A stretch of 64,000 nt of DNA from Pseudomonas arsenicoxydans (GCF_900103875.1 NZ_LT629705.1:820501-884500), one strand, 5' to 3'. Positions 37,397-46,765 are shown, counted from the first letter of the stretch. The notes: generated by a model from the sequence alone, not told the origin. Translations and numbers: made by a program.

Positions 37397-38839
37397 TTAG
37401 ATGCCCAAGCAGAGGTATTTGATTTCCAGGTAATCTTCGATGCCGTACTTGGAGCCTTCACGGCCCAGGCCCGACGCCTTGATGCCGCCGAACGGGGCGA
37501 CTTCGTTGGAGATCAACCCGGTGTTGACGCCGACCATGCCGTATTCCAGGGCTTCAGCCACACGGAACACACGGCCCAGGTCGCGAGCATAGAAGTACGA
37601 CGCCAGACCGAACTCGGTGTCGTTGGACATCGCGATTACTTCGGCTTCGTCTTTGAAGCGGAACAACGGCGCCAATGGACCGAAGGTTTCTTCCTTGGCC
37701 ACGGCTGCGTTCTTCGGCACGTTGGTCAGGATGGTCGGCTCGAAGAAGTTGCCTTCCATGACCTTGCCACCCGCCAGCACGGTTGCGCCTTTGCTGATCG
37801 CGTCAGCAATGTGCTCTTGAACCTTGGCCACGGCTTTTTCGTCGATCAGCGGACCAGTGGTGGTGCCTTCTTCCAGACCGTTACCGATCTTGAGTTTGGC
37901 CACGGCCACTTTCAGCTTCTCGGCGAACGCGTCGTAGACCGAATCCTGAATGTACAGACGGTTGGCGCAGACGCAGGTCTGGCCGTTGTTGCGATACTTG
38001 GAAATGATCGCGCCTTCGACGGCCTTATCCAGGTCCGCGTCGTCGAACACGATGAACGGAGCGTTGCCGCCCAATTCCAGGGAAACCTTCTTGATGTCCT
38101 TGGCGCATTCAGCCATCAGTTGGCGACCGATCTCAGTCGAGCCAGTGAAGGACAATTTACGCACGATCGGGTTGCTGGTCAGCTCGCTGCCGATGTCGCC
38201 GGCGCTGCCGGAAACAACGCTGAACACACCATTCGGGATGCCGGCACGCTGGGCCAGTTCAGCCAAAGCGAACGCCGAGAACGGGGTTTGCGAAGCAGGC
38301 TTGAGCACCATGGTGCAACCAGCGGCCAGGGCCGGACCGGCTTTACGGGTGATCATTGCAGCCGGGAAGTTCCACGGAGTGATTGCAGCGGTCACGCCGA
38401 TTGGCTGCTTGATCACGATCAAGCGCTTGTCTGGCTGGTGGCCCGGAATCACGTCACCGTAGACGCGCTTGGCTTCTTCGGCGAACCACTCGATAAAGGA
38501 AGCGGCGTAAACGATTTCGCCCTTGGCTTCGGCCAATGGCTTGCCCTGTTCCAGGGTCATCAGGCGAGCGAGGTCGTCCTGGTTTTCGATGATCAGTTCG
38601 AACCAGCGACGCAGCTTGTTCGCACGGTCCTTGGCGGTCAGTGCACGCCAGGCCGGCAGCGCTTTGTCAGCGGCTTCGATTGCACGGCGGGTTTCGGCAG
38701 CGCCCATTTTTGGCACAGTGCCCAGAATTTCGCCCGTTGCCGGGTTGTTGACCTTGATCGTCTGACCATTGTCCGCATCGACCCAAGCGCCATCGATAAA
38801 GGCTTGCTGGCGGAACAACTGGGTGTCTTTAAGCTGCAT
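37397..38839 (-). CDS. gabD: Succinate-semialdehyde dehydrogenase (NADP+)
   Basis: Aldehyde dehydrogenase of 480 residues that oxidises succinate semialdehyde to succinate, completing GABA breakdown. The active-site cysteine is in NNGQTCVCANRLY and the general-base glutamate in SLELGGNAPFIVFDDADLD. The NAD(P)-binding SFTGSTEIGRQL is also present. The ATG at 38839 (MQLKDTQLFRQQ) follows GGAAAG and matches the usual GabD start; the longer frame to 38905 is unlikely. It is first in the gabD-gabT pair. Confidence 0.94.
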   Translation of the reverse strand: MQLKDTQLFRQQAFIDGAWVDADNGQTIKVNNPATGEILGTVPKMGAAETRRAIEAADKALPAWRALTAKDRANKLRRWFELIIENQDDLARLMTLEQGKPLAEAKGEIVYAASFIEWFAEEAKRVYGDVIPGHQPDKRLIVIKQPIGVTAAITPWNFPAAMITRKAGPALAAGCTMVLKPASQTPFSAFALAELAQRAGIPNGVFSVVSGSAGDIGSELTSNPIVRKLSFTGSTEIGRQLMAECAKDIKKVSLELGGNAPFIVFDDADLDKAVEGAIISKYRNNGQTCVCANRLYIQDSVYDAFAEKLKVAVAKLKIGNGLEEGTTTGPLIDEKAVAKVQEHIADAISKGATVLAGGKVMEGNFFEPTILTNVPKNAAVAKEETFGPLAPLFRFKDEAEVIAMSNDTEFGLASYFYARDLGRVFRVAEALEYGMVGVNTGLISNEVAPFGGIKASGLGREGSKYGIEDYLEIKYLCLGI

Positions 38840-39188
38840 GTCGGCTTTCCTTAACAGCACCGCGGCCAGCGCGGAGCAAATTATGATTGTAGAAAGGCGC
38901 CTCAAAGGCTGCCGTCAGGGAAATCATTCACCGGGCTGAAGCACATAAATAGCGCACTGATTGAAACTCGTGCGGTTCAGCACCCAGACAAGAGCGTTTG
39001 AAATCTCAAACGAATCCTAGGATCAAAGGGGGTAAAGGACAATAGCCTGTTCGAAAAAAAGAACGAAAACGCCGCATTTGCCCAATTTTTCTGATCAACG
39101 TAGCAAACGGTTGTTACGGTTGCGAAAACCATCGTCGATTCAGCAGCATGGACGCCCGCAGTGCATATGAGTATCATGGCGCCCGCTT
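38840..39188. other. 349-base gap upstream of gabD and tRNA-Arg
   Basis: It should hold the gabD promoter (- strand side) and the tRNA promoter (+ strand side; TATCAT at about 39170 is a possible -10). A short inverted motif TTTGAAATCTCAAA lies near 38998. I see no gene here. Confidence 0.45.
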
Positions 39189-39265
39189 GCACCAGTAGCT
39201 CAGCTGGATAGAGTACTGCCCTCCGAAGGCAGGGGTCGTGGGTTCGAATCCCGCCTGGTGCACCA
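39189..39265 (+). tRNA. tRNA-Arg (anticodon CCG)
   Basis: Complete 77-base cloverleaf with encoded CCA. The acceptor stem is GCACCAG / CTGGTGC, the anticodon stem CTGCC / GGCAG with loop CTCCGAA (anticodon CCG, reads CGG), and the T-arm loop GTTCGAATC. A terminator follows at once. No integrase or direct repeat of the tRNA 3' end was seen downstream. Confidence 0.97.
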
Positions 39266-39278
39266 TACGTCGTAAATG

Positions 39279-39314
39279 AAAAAGCCTCAGATCTTAGGGT
39301 CTGGGGCTTTTTTG
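39279..39314 (+). terminator. Terminator of tRNA-Arg
   Basis: Stem AAAGCCTCAGATC / GGTCTGGGGCTTT with G-T wobbles and a four-base loop, then TTTTTTG on the + strand. Confidence 0.85.
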
Positions 39315-39381
39315 TGGGTGTGTGTGTCTGAACAGGGCAACCTGAATTGGGTCCAGGTGTCTGGTTTACGGCACCGGAGAG

Positions 39382-39408
39382 AAAAAACCGCCCAAGCGGC
39401 TTTTTTTC
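39382..39408. terminator. Small two-way terminator at the end of the sigma-factor operon
   Basis: CCGC / GCGG stem with A-run left and T-run right. It touches the stop codon of the acidic protein gene on the - strand. Confidence 0.65.
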
Positions 39409-39697
39409 ACTCCGTCGTCCAATCAAACTCGTCGTACTCATCATCCTCTTCGTCCCCAACCTCTTCCTCATCAAGGACGTCTTCCTCAAGAGCCTCCGCT
39501 TCCTGCTGAGCAAGAAGAAACTCCTTACGACTCTCGGTAATTGCCCGCCTCATGTCCTCCCCTTTCACAGGGCAGTTGAGCATTTGGGCGATGCGATCGA
39601 TTTTTTTCGCCACGGCTTCCTCCAACGCATCGGCTATGGCCCGATAGTGCGCGCTTTCAGGCCTTGTTGCCAAATGGCCGACCGCTTTGCGTCTCAA
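39407..39697 (-). CDS. Small acidic protein, last gene of sigma-factor operon
   Basis: Protein of 96 residues with a basic/helical first half and a very acidic tail (about 20 D/E among the last 30 residues). I recognise no family. The only start that fits the operon is TTG at 39697, which overlaps the stop of the preceding gene (TTGA) and suggests coupled translation. Later ATGs at residue 39 or 49 would give much shorter products. It ends at a terminator. It could be an RNA-polymerase or sigma-binding acidic protein, but that is speculation. Confidence 0.6.
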   Translation of the reverse strand: MRRKAVGHLATRPESAHYRAIADALEEAVAKKIDRIAQMLNCPVKGEDMRRAITESRKEFLLAQQEAEALEEDVLDEEEVGDEEDDEYDEFDWTTE

Positions 39698-40320
39698 TTT
39701 TTCTGCAATTGCTTGAGTCTGGCCGTGAGGTTTTCCTTGGGAAAGCGTTTGTGCAATGTCGCCATCAGGTCAGCGGCCGCTTGAGGCTGACCTGCTTTTT
39801 GCAGGCGGATCACTTCCCTTAATTGATCGTCGATAAACTTTGCCGGCGCCATCACCGGGGGTTTGCTGACCTTCGCTTCGTCAGCCATTTCAGCACTGAT
39901 CGATTCGGTCTGCGCGGGGGCGGCAAAATCGGCCATTGGCGCGGCAGGTTCTGGCGCAGACATCGCACCAGCGGGAGCCGCGAGCGAACGCGCCACCTGC
40001 GCAGATTCCTTCTTGGCAACCGGGGCCGATGCTGTTGGTGCGGGTGCGGGTACGAAGTCGTAGCTAGGCACTTGCTCTGGCGTACGTTGCACCAGCGCCA
40101 ACATCAGCGCGACACCCACCAGGCTGGCGAATGCGACTTGCCAACGAGGTTTCTGGCAAGCCTTGACCCAGCGATGCCAGAGATTCGGTTTCGGCGCAGG
40201 CGTTTCTCGGTGTGCGGCGGCCAGAATGAACGCATCAAGGTGCGCCGGTGGCTCATCGCGGCTGTGTTCACGATAATGCTGCAGCACTTGGTCTTCCGGA
40301 GTTTTGCGGGCGTCAGTCAT
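39694..40320 (-). CDS. Anti-sigma-like single-pass membrane protein
   Basis: Protein of 208 residues encoded directly after an ECF sigma factor with a four-base overlap. An N-terminal cytoplasmic part of about 57 residues precedes one membrane helix (FASLVGVALMLALV). Then come an alanine/proline-rich periplasmic linker and a C-terminal helical segment (FIDDQLREVIRLQKAGQPQA). The layout is that of an anti-sigma factor, though no zinc-binding HxxxCxxC motif is present. Function is inferred from position. Confidence 0.7.
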   Translation of the reverse strand: MTDARKTPEDQVLQHYREHSRDEPPAHLDAFILAAAHRETPAPKPNLWHRWVKACQKPRWQVAFASLVGVALMLALVQRTPEQVPSYDFVPAPAPTASAPVAKKESAQVARSLAAPAGAMSAPEPAAPMADFAAPAQTESISAEMADEAKVSKPPVMAPAKFIDDQLREVIRLQKAGQPQAAADLMATLHKRFPKENLTARLKQLQKN

Positions 40321-40883
40321 GTCAGTACCTCCTCGGCCAGCAGCCGACGCAGTTTTTGCTGGGCGTAGCGCAAGCGGCTTTTCACCGTTTCCAGCGGTGT
40401 TTCGGTGAGGGTGGCGATCTGGGGGAAATCGAGATCGCTGTGGGCGCGTAGCAGGAACACTTCGCGCTGGTCGGCGGGCAGGTTTTGCAGGGCAGCTTCA
40501 AGGCGCTGAGTGTCGCGGCTCAGGCTCAGCAGTTGCTCCGGATCGGTCGCCTCATCAATCACGGCGTGGGTTTGTTCGTCATAGCTGTCGTGCAAAGGGT
40601 TGTGGATGCCATGTTTGCGCCAGTGGTCGATCAATCGGTTACGGGCAATCTGGTAGAGCCACGTACGAAAATTCGCCCGGCCCTGTGGCTGACTGGTGCT
40701 GCGGACCAGGCTCAGCCAAGTTTCCTGGTAAACCTCTTCGGCCAGTTCGGGCTTGCCACTCAGACCAAGCAGGAATCGATAAAGCCCCTGGCGGTGACGG
40801 GCGTACAAAATCTCAAACGCCGGCCCGTCGCCCGAACGATAACGGGCCAGCAGTGATTCGTCGCTCGGTTCAAACGCTGACAT
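40317..40883 (-). CDS. ECF-type RNA polymerase sigma factor
   Basis: Sigma-70 family, group 4, 188 residues. Region 2 contains YQETWLSLVRSTSQPQGRA and FRTWLYQIARNRLIDHWRK. Region 4 is LPADQREVFLLRAHSDLDF, PQIATLTETPLETVKSRLRY. The ATG at 40883 begins one base after the TGA of the vWA gene (TGACATG). The longer frame from 41006 lies inside that gene and is rejected. Probably held by the membrane protein encoded next. Confidence 0.88.
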   Translation of the reverse strand: MSAFEPSDESLLARYRSGDGPAFEILYARHRQGLYRFLLGLSGKPELAEEVYQETWLSLVRSTSQPQGRANFRTWLYQIARNRLIDHWRKHGIHNPLHDSYDEQTHAVIDEATDPEQLLSLSRDTQRLEAALQNLPADQREVFLLRAHSDLDFPQIATLTETPLETVKSRLRYAQQKLRRLLAEEVLT

Positions 40884-40884
40884 G

Positions 40885-42585
40885 TCAGTTGTAGCCTCCC
40901 TTCTGCGGCTCATTGTTGGAAGCCGTTGTGGTGCGCAGGCTTTGCGCCAACTCCACCAGTTGCACGAACTCTGCCCGCAGACCGAAACGGTCATCGCCCC
41001 GCGCACCGCGTGCCAGGGCCTCGGTGTCCTTCAGGCTGAAATCACCGGTATACCGCCCATCCTTCAGTTGCTGGGAAAACGCTGCCACTGCCGCCGCAAA
41101 TCGCAGGTCATCACTGGCTTTTCCAACCGAATCACCCGCAATCGGCCGTTCGATCAAGCGACTCTTCCCACCTTCCGGCAACTGATAACGCACGCGCAAC
41201 ATCGCCAGTTCTCCGGTATTTCCGGAAACGACCGATTCCGGCTGGCCATAGCGCAACGGCTCCAGCCAGCCTTTCTCGCCCTTGGGCACAATTTCATACA
41301 ACGCCGTGACTGTATGCCCTGCACCAATTTCACCGGCATCAACCTTGTCGTTGCTGAAATCCTCACGCTTGAGCGCCCGATTCTCATACCCCAACAGCCG
41401 ATACTCACTGACCTGAGCCGGGTTGAATTCCACTTGCAACTTCACGTTCTTCGCCACCACTGCGAGGGTCGAGCTGAGTTGATCCACCAGCACTTTGCGC
41501 GCCTCGCGCAGGTTGTCGATGTAGGCGTAATTACCGTCGCCGGCGTCGGCCAATTGCTCCATCAGGTGTTCATTGTAGTTATCCACACCAAAACCCAGCG
41601 TGGTCAGGGAAACGCCGGTCTTGCGTTTATCCACAGCCATTTGCTTGAGGCTGTCGAAGTCGCTGACGCCGACGTTGAAGTCACCGTCGGTGGCCAGCAG
41701 GATGCGGTTGATGCCCTTGGGAATGAAGGCCTGCTGCGCCATTTGATAGGCCAGCTCGATGCCTGAGGCGCCAGCGGTGGAGCCGCCAGCGGTCAATTGA
41801 TCGATCGCGGTACGAATTTTCGCTTTCTCGCGACCGGACGTTGGCTCCAGCACCACCCGTGAATCTCCGGCATAAACCACCAGCGAAACGCGGTCCTGCT
41901 CGCGCAGTTGATCGACCAGCAACTTCAGCGTGCTTTTGACCAGCGGCAAACCCTCGCGGCGGTCCATCGAACCGGACACATCCACCAGAAACACCAGGTT
42001 GGCCGGGGCCAGTTCCGCCACCGCGCGATCAGACGCCTTGATGCCTATGCGCAACAATCGGGTATGCGGGTTCCACGGCGATGGCGCCAGCTCAGTGGTC
42101 ACGCCGAAGGGCGAGCCATCGGTGGGCAGCGCGTAATCGTAGGGAAAGTAATTGACCATTTCCTCGAGTCGCACCGCGCCTTCCGGTGGCAGGCGCCCCT
42201 GATTCAGCAAGCGGCGGACATTGGCGTAAGCGCCGGTATCGACATCGGCGCTGAAAGTCGAGACCGGCGCTTCTGCGACGCTGTGAATCGGGTTGTCCGC
42301 CAGCGCTTGATACTGCTCGCGCGACTCATCGCGATAACCGGGCGCAGCCACCTCAGGCGCAAAGCTCGCCATCGGTGCCGGACGCACGCTGCGTTTAGCC
42401 ATGGACGCATCCGCCGCAACGGGCTCGCTGCGCACCAACGCTTCAGTCGTCATTGCACCTTGAGCTGGCAGTGACACGGCAGCGGATTCAGGCTTGGAGG
42501 AAACGCCGCAACCGCCAACGGACAGCAACAACCCGATGGCGAAACCCTGGGCGGCCGGGCGGAGGAAATGCAGAGGGAGGGACAT
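40885..42585 (-). CDS. von Willebrand factor A lipoprotein, YfbK-like
   Basis: Secreted or membrane-bound protein of 566 residues. The signal peptide ends LLLSVGGC, a plausible lipobox. The vWF_A N-terminal domain has DVDTGAYANVRRLLNQGRLP. The vWA domain has an intact MIDAS, DVSGSM and later LLATDGDFNVG. A C-terminal YfbK-type domain (DUF3520) closes the protein. The start at 42585 is chosen because it places the signal peptide correctly; 42618 is possible. It is the first gene of a four-gene operon with sigma and anti-sigma-like genes. Confidence 0.85.
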   Translation of the reverse strand: MSLPLHFLRPAAQGFAIGLLLSVGGCGVSSKPESAAVSLPAQGAMTTEALVRSEPVAADASMAKRSVRPAPMASFAPEVAAPGYRDESREQYQALADNPIHSVAEAPVSTFSADVDTGAYANVRRLLNQGRLPPEGAVRLEEMVNYFPYDYALPTDGSPFGVTTELAPSPWNPHTRLLRIGIKASDRAVAELAPANLVFLVDVSGSMDRREGLPLVKSTLKLLVDQLREQDRVSLVVYAGDSRVVLEPTSGREKAKIRTAIDQLTAGGSTAGASGIELAYQMAQQAFIPKGINRILLATDGDFNVGVSDFDSLKQMAVDKRKTGVSLTTLGFGVDNYNEHLMEQLADAGDGNYAYIDNLREARKVLVDQLSSTLAVVAKNVKLQVEFNPAQVSEYRLLGYENRALKREDFSNDKVDAGEIGAGHTVTALYEIVPKGEKGWLEPLRYGQPESVVSGNTGELAMLRVRYQLPEGGKSRLIERPIAGDSVGKASDDLRFAAAVAAFSQQLKDGRYTGDFSLKDTEALARGARGDDRFGLRAEFVQLVELAQSLRTTTASNNEPQKGGYN

Positions 42586-42672
42586 GGGGGCTGACCTCAG
42601 GAGGATTGATCCATTCATCCTCTGAGACGGACAGCCCGGCAGGTTCGGGTTAAACCGCAGTGAAAAGAATCT

Positions 42673-43233
42673 TCAGCGGTGATAACGCCGCACTACGCTG
42701 CTGTTTCTCAGCACGTGGTCTTTAATCTTTTCCATTAGCTGTGCACGGGTCAGGCCAGCAGGCAAGGCGTCCGGTGCCAGGTCCAGGGCATAAATCTGGA
42801 TGATGTAGTGGTGCGCGCTATCGCCGACCGGCGGACAAGGACCGATATAACCCGTGGTGCCTTTGACGTTCAAGCCGCCGACGCCTTCCAGGGCGGATTT
42901 GGCGCCGACACCGGCCGGGATCTGGTGGGTGGTCGATTTGATGCCGTAATGCACCCAGTGATCGACACCCTGGCCTTTCGCACCATCGGGGTCATGCATG
43001 ACGATGGCATAACTTAGGGTGCCCGCCGGGCCGGCGTTCCAGTTCAAGGCCGGTGACTGGTTGTGCCCACCACAATTGGGCGCGTCGCTGGCGGCGGCCG
43101 AAGTAAACAGGCGGTCATCGGTGACGCCAGGGATGTTCAGGGTGAAACGTTCCTGGGCCTGCACTGGCAGTTGCACGCATAGGGCGACAGCAACGGCCGC
43201 CAGCCAAGGGTTCAAAGAGGTCAATCGGGTCAT
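42673..43233 (-). CDS. PEBP family protein (YbhB/YbcL), exported
   Basis: Phosphatidylethanolamine-binding-protein fold of 186 residues with a cleavable signal peptide (ending LPVQAQ). Motifs SAAASDAPNCGGHNQSPALN, the ligand-site DPDGAKGQGVDHWVHYGI and GYIGPCPPVGDSAHHYIIQI are typical of bacterial YbhB/YbcL. Bacterial members have no settled function. It stands alone. Confidence 0.88.
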   Translation of the reverse strand: MTRLTSLNPWLAAVAVALCVQLPVQAQERFTLNIPGVTDDRLFTSAAASDAPNCGGHNQSPALNWNAGPAGTLSYAIVMHDPDGAKGQGVDHWVHYGIKSTTHQIPAGVGAKSALEGVGGLNVKGTTGYIGPCPPVGDSAHHYIIQIYALDLAPDALPAGLTRAQLMEKIKDHVLRNSSVVRRYHR

Positions 43234-43373
43234 TCCGGAGCACCTTGTGCGGATGGGGCCGTCGTCGGCTTGCGAACTATAGCTGTACCGTTCGTGCGGT
43301 GGCAGCAGGAATTGGCTGAACCTCTAAACAAGCGCCAAACTCAATAGGTGAAACGCCTGTCTGGAGACCGATC

Positions 43374-44903
43374 ATGGCACTGCAACGCGTCGCCCGTTTC
43401 ACCGATGTGCCCGAAAATCGTGGCCTTGAAGTTCAGATCGGGCAAACCAAAATTGTATTGCTGCGGGTTGGCGATCAATTACGTGCATTTCAGGGCGAAT
43501 GCCCACACGCCGGGGCGCCGCTGGCGGAAGGGGCACTGTGCCATGGGCGCCTGATCTGTCCGTGGCACAAGGCAGCGTATCGGATCGAAGACGGCGCGTT
43601 ATGTGAACCGCCGTCACTGGACAGTCTCAAGCGTTATCCGCTGGAAGTGCGCGAAGGCGAAGTCTGGGTCGATGATCAGCCGATGAGTGACGCTCACACA
43701 CCGCCCGCGGATGATGAGCGAACGTTCGCCATCGTCGGTGCCGGCGCGGCAGGTACCGCCTGTGCGGCGGCCTTGCGTGAAAAGGGCTTCGGCGGTCGCA
43801 TCGTCCTGATCGATCGGGAAACCGACGCCGGCTACGACCGCACGGTGTTGAGCAAATTCGTGATTGCCGGTGAGATGCCGCCGCAAGAAGTCCCGCCGCT
43901 ACGTGATACGAGCTATTACCAAACGCAGCGCATTGAGCAGCTGCACGGTGAAGTGGCACGTCTGGATTGCGCCAACAAGACCTTGCACTTTGTTGACGGT
44001 CAATCGCTGAGCTATGACGCTGCGTTGCTGGCAACGGGCGGCACGCCAAAACCGCTGGCAGTGCCGGGTGCCGGCCTTCCGCAAGTCTTCCTGCTGCGCT
44101 CCAGGGATCAGGCCCGGCGGATTCTGGACGCGGCAAAACCCGGTCAGAAAGCGCTCATCATCGGCGACAGCTTTATTGCCATGGAATCCGCGTCAGCCCT
44201 ACGTGAATACGGGCTGGACGTCACGGTCCTGGCTCGCCATGCAATACCGTTCGCCAAGCAGTTCGGCGAAACCGTGGGCAAGGCGATTCGCGCCCGGCAT
44301 CAGGCTCACGGCGTGGTGTTTCACACCGATGGCGAGGTCGTGCGCATCGAAGGAACAGACAAGGTCGAAGCGGTGCACCTGGACAACGGTCAACGATTGC
44401 CCGCCGATCTGGTGCTGGTCGGCATTGGCGTGACACCCGCGACCGAGGCGTTTGCCGATCTGCCCAAGGCAAAGGATCAGTCGCTGCAGGTCGATGGCGG
44501 CATGCGCATCACTGATGGGCTCTGGGCCGTCGGGGATATCGCGACCTTCCCGCTCAACGGTCAGCCGCAGCGGATCGAACACTGGCGCCTGGCCCAGCAA
44601 CAGGCACGCATCGCCGCGTCCAACATGCTGGGCGGCGACGAGCATTATCTGGATGTGCCGTATTTCTGGACCTGGCACTTCGGGAAAAACTACGACTACC
44701 TCGGCCACGCCGAATCCTGGGACGAGGTCGAGTTCAAGGGCGATCCCAACCATCCGCCCTTTATCGGCCTGTTCAGCAAGAACGGCGTGGTGGCCGCCGC
44801 AGTGGCCTGCGATCAAGAGCGGGCGATGGCGATGCTGGCTGAACGCATGAAACAACCATTGCCGGTGGATGAGGCCTGGCTGCTGATTCGGGACGAGGAT
44901 TAG
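43374..44903 (+). CDS. Rieske-domain FAD-dependent oxidoreductase (AIF-like ferredoxin reductase)
   Basis: Cytoplasmic fusion enzyme of 509 residues. Residues 1-100 form a Rieske [2Fe-2S] domain with ligands C43, H45, C62 and H65 (CPH and CPWH). From residue 116 a pyridine-nucleotide disulfide reductase domain follows: FAD site AIVGAGAAGTACAAALREKG, NAD site KALIIGDSFIAMESASALRE, and GLWAVGDIATFP. A C-terminal reductase domain has YFWTWHFGKNYDYLG. It resembles Nfrl/AIFM3-type reductases that pass electrons from NAD(P)H. The ATG follows GGAGA. The redox partner is unknown. Confidence 0.87.
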   Translation: MALQRVARFTDVPENRGLEVQIGQTKIVLLRVGDQLRAFQGECPHAGAPLAEGALCHGRLICPWHKAAYRIEDGALCEPPSLDSLKRYPLEVREGEVWVDDQPMSDAHTPPADDERTFAIVGAGAAGTACAAALREKGFGGRIVLIDRETDAGYDRTVLSKFVIAGEMPPQEVPPLRDTSYYQTQRIEQLHGEVARLDCANKTLHFVDGQSLSYDAALLATGGTPKPLAVPGAGLPQVFLLRSRDQARRILDAAKPGQKALIIGDSFIAMESASALREYGLDVTVLARHAIPFAKQFGETVGKAIRARHQAHGVVFHTDGEVVRIEGTDKVEAVHLDNGQRLPADLVLVGIGVTPATEAFADLPKAKDQSLQVDGGMRITDGLWAVGDIATFPLNGQPQRIEHWRLAQQQARIAASNMLGGDEHYLDVPYFWTWHFGKNYDYLGHAESWDEVEFKGDPNHPPFIGLFSKNGVVAAAVACDQERAMAMLAERMKQPLPVDEAWLLIRDED

Positions 44904-44921
44904 TCTTCAAACACCCGACAG

Positions 44922-44964
44922 CAAAACGCCCGGCGTCTGCATTGTGCAGAGGCCGGGCGTTTTG
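44922..44964. terminator. Two-way terminator between the Rieske reductase and YdgA genes
   Basis: CAAAACGCCCGGC / GCCGGGCGTTTTG perfect 13-bp stem with a 17-base loop, A-run on the left and T-run on the right. It serves both converging genes. Confidence 0.88.
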
Positions 44965-44978
44965 TTGAAGCCAGCGGT

Positions 44979-46484
44979 TTATTGAACCTGTGGCTCGCCG
45001 GCGAATTTGCTCATCACGAAACTGACAAACTCTTCAAAGGTCATTTTCTGGCCATTGAATTCCACCTTACTGTTGGCGTAGTGCAATTTGCTGACGATGT
45101 TGTTGCCATCCAGTTTGGCCAATTGCGTGCCGACCGCCATGCTGCCGAACATGTCCGAGGTCGCTGTTGCCTGGTCGGCAATCAGCTTGGCGTCGGTCTG
45201 ACCGTCGATTTGCGATTGCACGGTGAGCAGGTCAACGAGCATGGGCTTGGACACTTGCACATTGACATCCAGCAACGCGATCAACTGTTGGATCAGTTGC
45301 TCCGACGGCAGGTCCATGGACTGTGGCTTGGTCAAGTCGAGCACCAGATTGGCGCGGCTTTCACCATTGGGGGATTTGAACGACAGATTCTCCAAAGCAA
45401 CCTGCGGGCCAGCGGCGAGCAGTTTTTCCAGGCCGGTTTTGACCTGTGCGTTTTCTTCCGGAGTCAAGACCAGTTCCGGAGCCGGCTCGCCAGCGGCAGC
45501 GGCTTCGGCGGCGGCTTTCTCGTACGGCTGCAGTTTGGTCTGGTAGATCTGCATCAGCGACATGGTCGCCGGAATGTCGAGGTTCTTCAGGCTCATGGCC
45601 AATTGCGCAGAACCGAACGCCTTGCCGTTCAGGGACACTTCGTCAACCTTGTAGTCAGCACGCCCAGAAGCGCTGGTGCCCGACTCTTCCGTCTGGTTTT
45701 TCATCTCGAACTTCTTCAAGCCCAATACGGATTGCTTGGCGCCGAAGGTCGTTTTGCTGTCGGTCAGCTCCAGGGTGTTCTCGCCGGTGTAGTAACCGTA
45801 GGTGCTTTTTATCAGGTTGCTGGCCACGGTCAGACCGCTCAGTTCAACCTTCACCGGGGTCTGGTCTTCAGCCACGGTGGTCAGCGTCATGCTGTCCATG
45901 TAACCGTTGGCCTTGATCTTTTGAGCCTGGGCGCTGGCAGCGACGTCGAGGTTCAGACCAGAAAACTTCAGATTGGACTTGGCATCCAGCGCTACGTCCA
46001 GCGGCAGCAATTCAAGGGTGCCGTTGGTGGAGTTGTCGTAGCCGATATTGACCAGGCCTTTGAGCGGCGACTGGTTCTTGGCCGCGGCAAACCATTTTTC
46101 CGTGGCAGCGGTTTTTTCAAGTTCGTAGTGACTGGTGGCCATGACCGGCAGCCACTTCAGCGACACCAGGCGCGAAAACGGCAGCGGGCCGTGTTCGATG
46201 TGATCGACGAAGAGCAATTCGACCGGGGTCTCACCGAACATTTCACCCTCACCTTTGAGGCGATAGTGCGCGGTGCTGCTGAACACATGACGCTCCAGCG
46301 AAACCAGCTCCAGCGACGCCGTGCCATTGGACCCCACCAGCGCGGCGTTCAGCTCTTTGTTGGCGTCGGCGATCGAGGAGTTGAGCACGCCTTCGATTTT
46401 GGTGCCGGTGTACCAGGCACCACCGGCGCTGATTGCACCGATGGCAACGACGATTCCAAGAAGCACGCCTGCTGATTTATTCAT
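44979..46484 (-). CDS. YdgA-family protein (DUF945)
   Basis: Protein of 501 residues with an N-terminal membrane anchor (MNKSAGVLLGIVVAIGAISA) and a long periplasmic beta-rich part. The family opening AGGAWYTGTKIEGVLNSSI and the C-terminal lipid-binding-like repeats fit DUF945/YdgA. In E. coli YdgA has been linked to motility and membrane maintenance, without a clear biochemical role. The ATG at 46484 is chosen over 46538 because it starts directly at the anchor; its ribosome-binding site is weak. Confidence 0.85.
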   Translation of the reverse strand: MNKSAGVLLGIVVAIGAISAGGAWYTGTKIEGVLNSSIADANKELNAALVGSNGTASLELVSLERHVFSSTAHYRLKGEGEMFGETPVELLFVDHIEHGPLPFSRLVSLKWLPVMATSHYELEKTAATEKWFAAAKNQSPLKGLVNIGYDNSTNGTLELLPLDVALDAKSNLKFSGLNLDVAASAQAQKIKANGYMDSMTLTTVAEDQTPVKVELSGLTVASNLIKSTYGYYTGENTLELTDSKTTFGAKQSVLGLKKFEMKNQTEESGTSASGRADYKVDEVSLNGKAFGSAQLAMSLKNLDIPATMSLMQIYQTKLQPYEKAAAEAAAAGEPAPELVLTPEENAQVKTGLEKLLAAGPQVALENLSFKSPNGESRANLVLDLTKPQSMDLPSEQLIQQLIALLDVNVQVSKPMLVDLLTVQSQIDGQTDAKLIADQATATSDMFGSMAVGTQLAKLDGNNIVSKLHYANSKVEFNGQKMTFEEFVSFVMSKFAGEPQVQ

Positions 46485-46673
46485 GTATGACCCAGTCAAT
46501 GTCCGTTGTTGAAAGTGTGTCGTCTTCCCTGAACCCATGTCGGGTTGCGGTCACGACTGCGCGGAAAGTGCGAAGCAGATTAGCATCAGGCGCGTTGGGC
46601 GACCCAATGATTAAAGGTTAAAGAGTGTCTATGGACCGTTCGCAAGGGTTGAGAGTTTCAGCGCACAGGAAAT

Positions 46674-46745
46674 CGCTATCGCGGGCAAGCCCGCTCCCAC
46701 AGGTTCGGTGAAATCATTGTGGGAGCGGGCTTGCCCGCGATAGCG
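46674..46745. repeat. REP-type palindrome pair, family 1
   Basis: Perfect 29-base inverted arms (46674-46702, 46717-46745, CGCTATCGCGGGCAAGCC) around a 14-base loop, the tightest pair in the window. Confidence 0.92.
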
Positions 46746-46765
46746 TCGGTTCAGGCGAATTCAAT

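Noticed and set aside
35849..38854. Two long + strand frames opposite gabT and gabD
   Set aside because: gabT and gabD are unmistakable on the - strand; the opposite frames show no domain.
39189..39265. tRNA-Arg as an integration site for a genomic island
   Set aside because: No integrase gene and no repeat of the tRNA 3' end downstream; ordinary chromosomal genes follow.
38977..39513. 178-codon - strand frame crossing tRNA-Arg
   Set aside because: It contains [19 protein letters not shown], the familiar false translation of the antisense strand of a tRNA gene.
44982..46475. 497-codon + strand frame opposite the YdgA-family gene
   Set aside because: Antisense shadow; the - strand product has a proper membrane anchor and family features.
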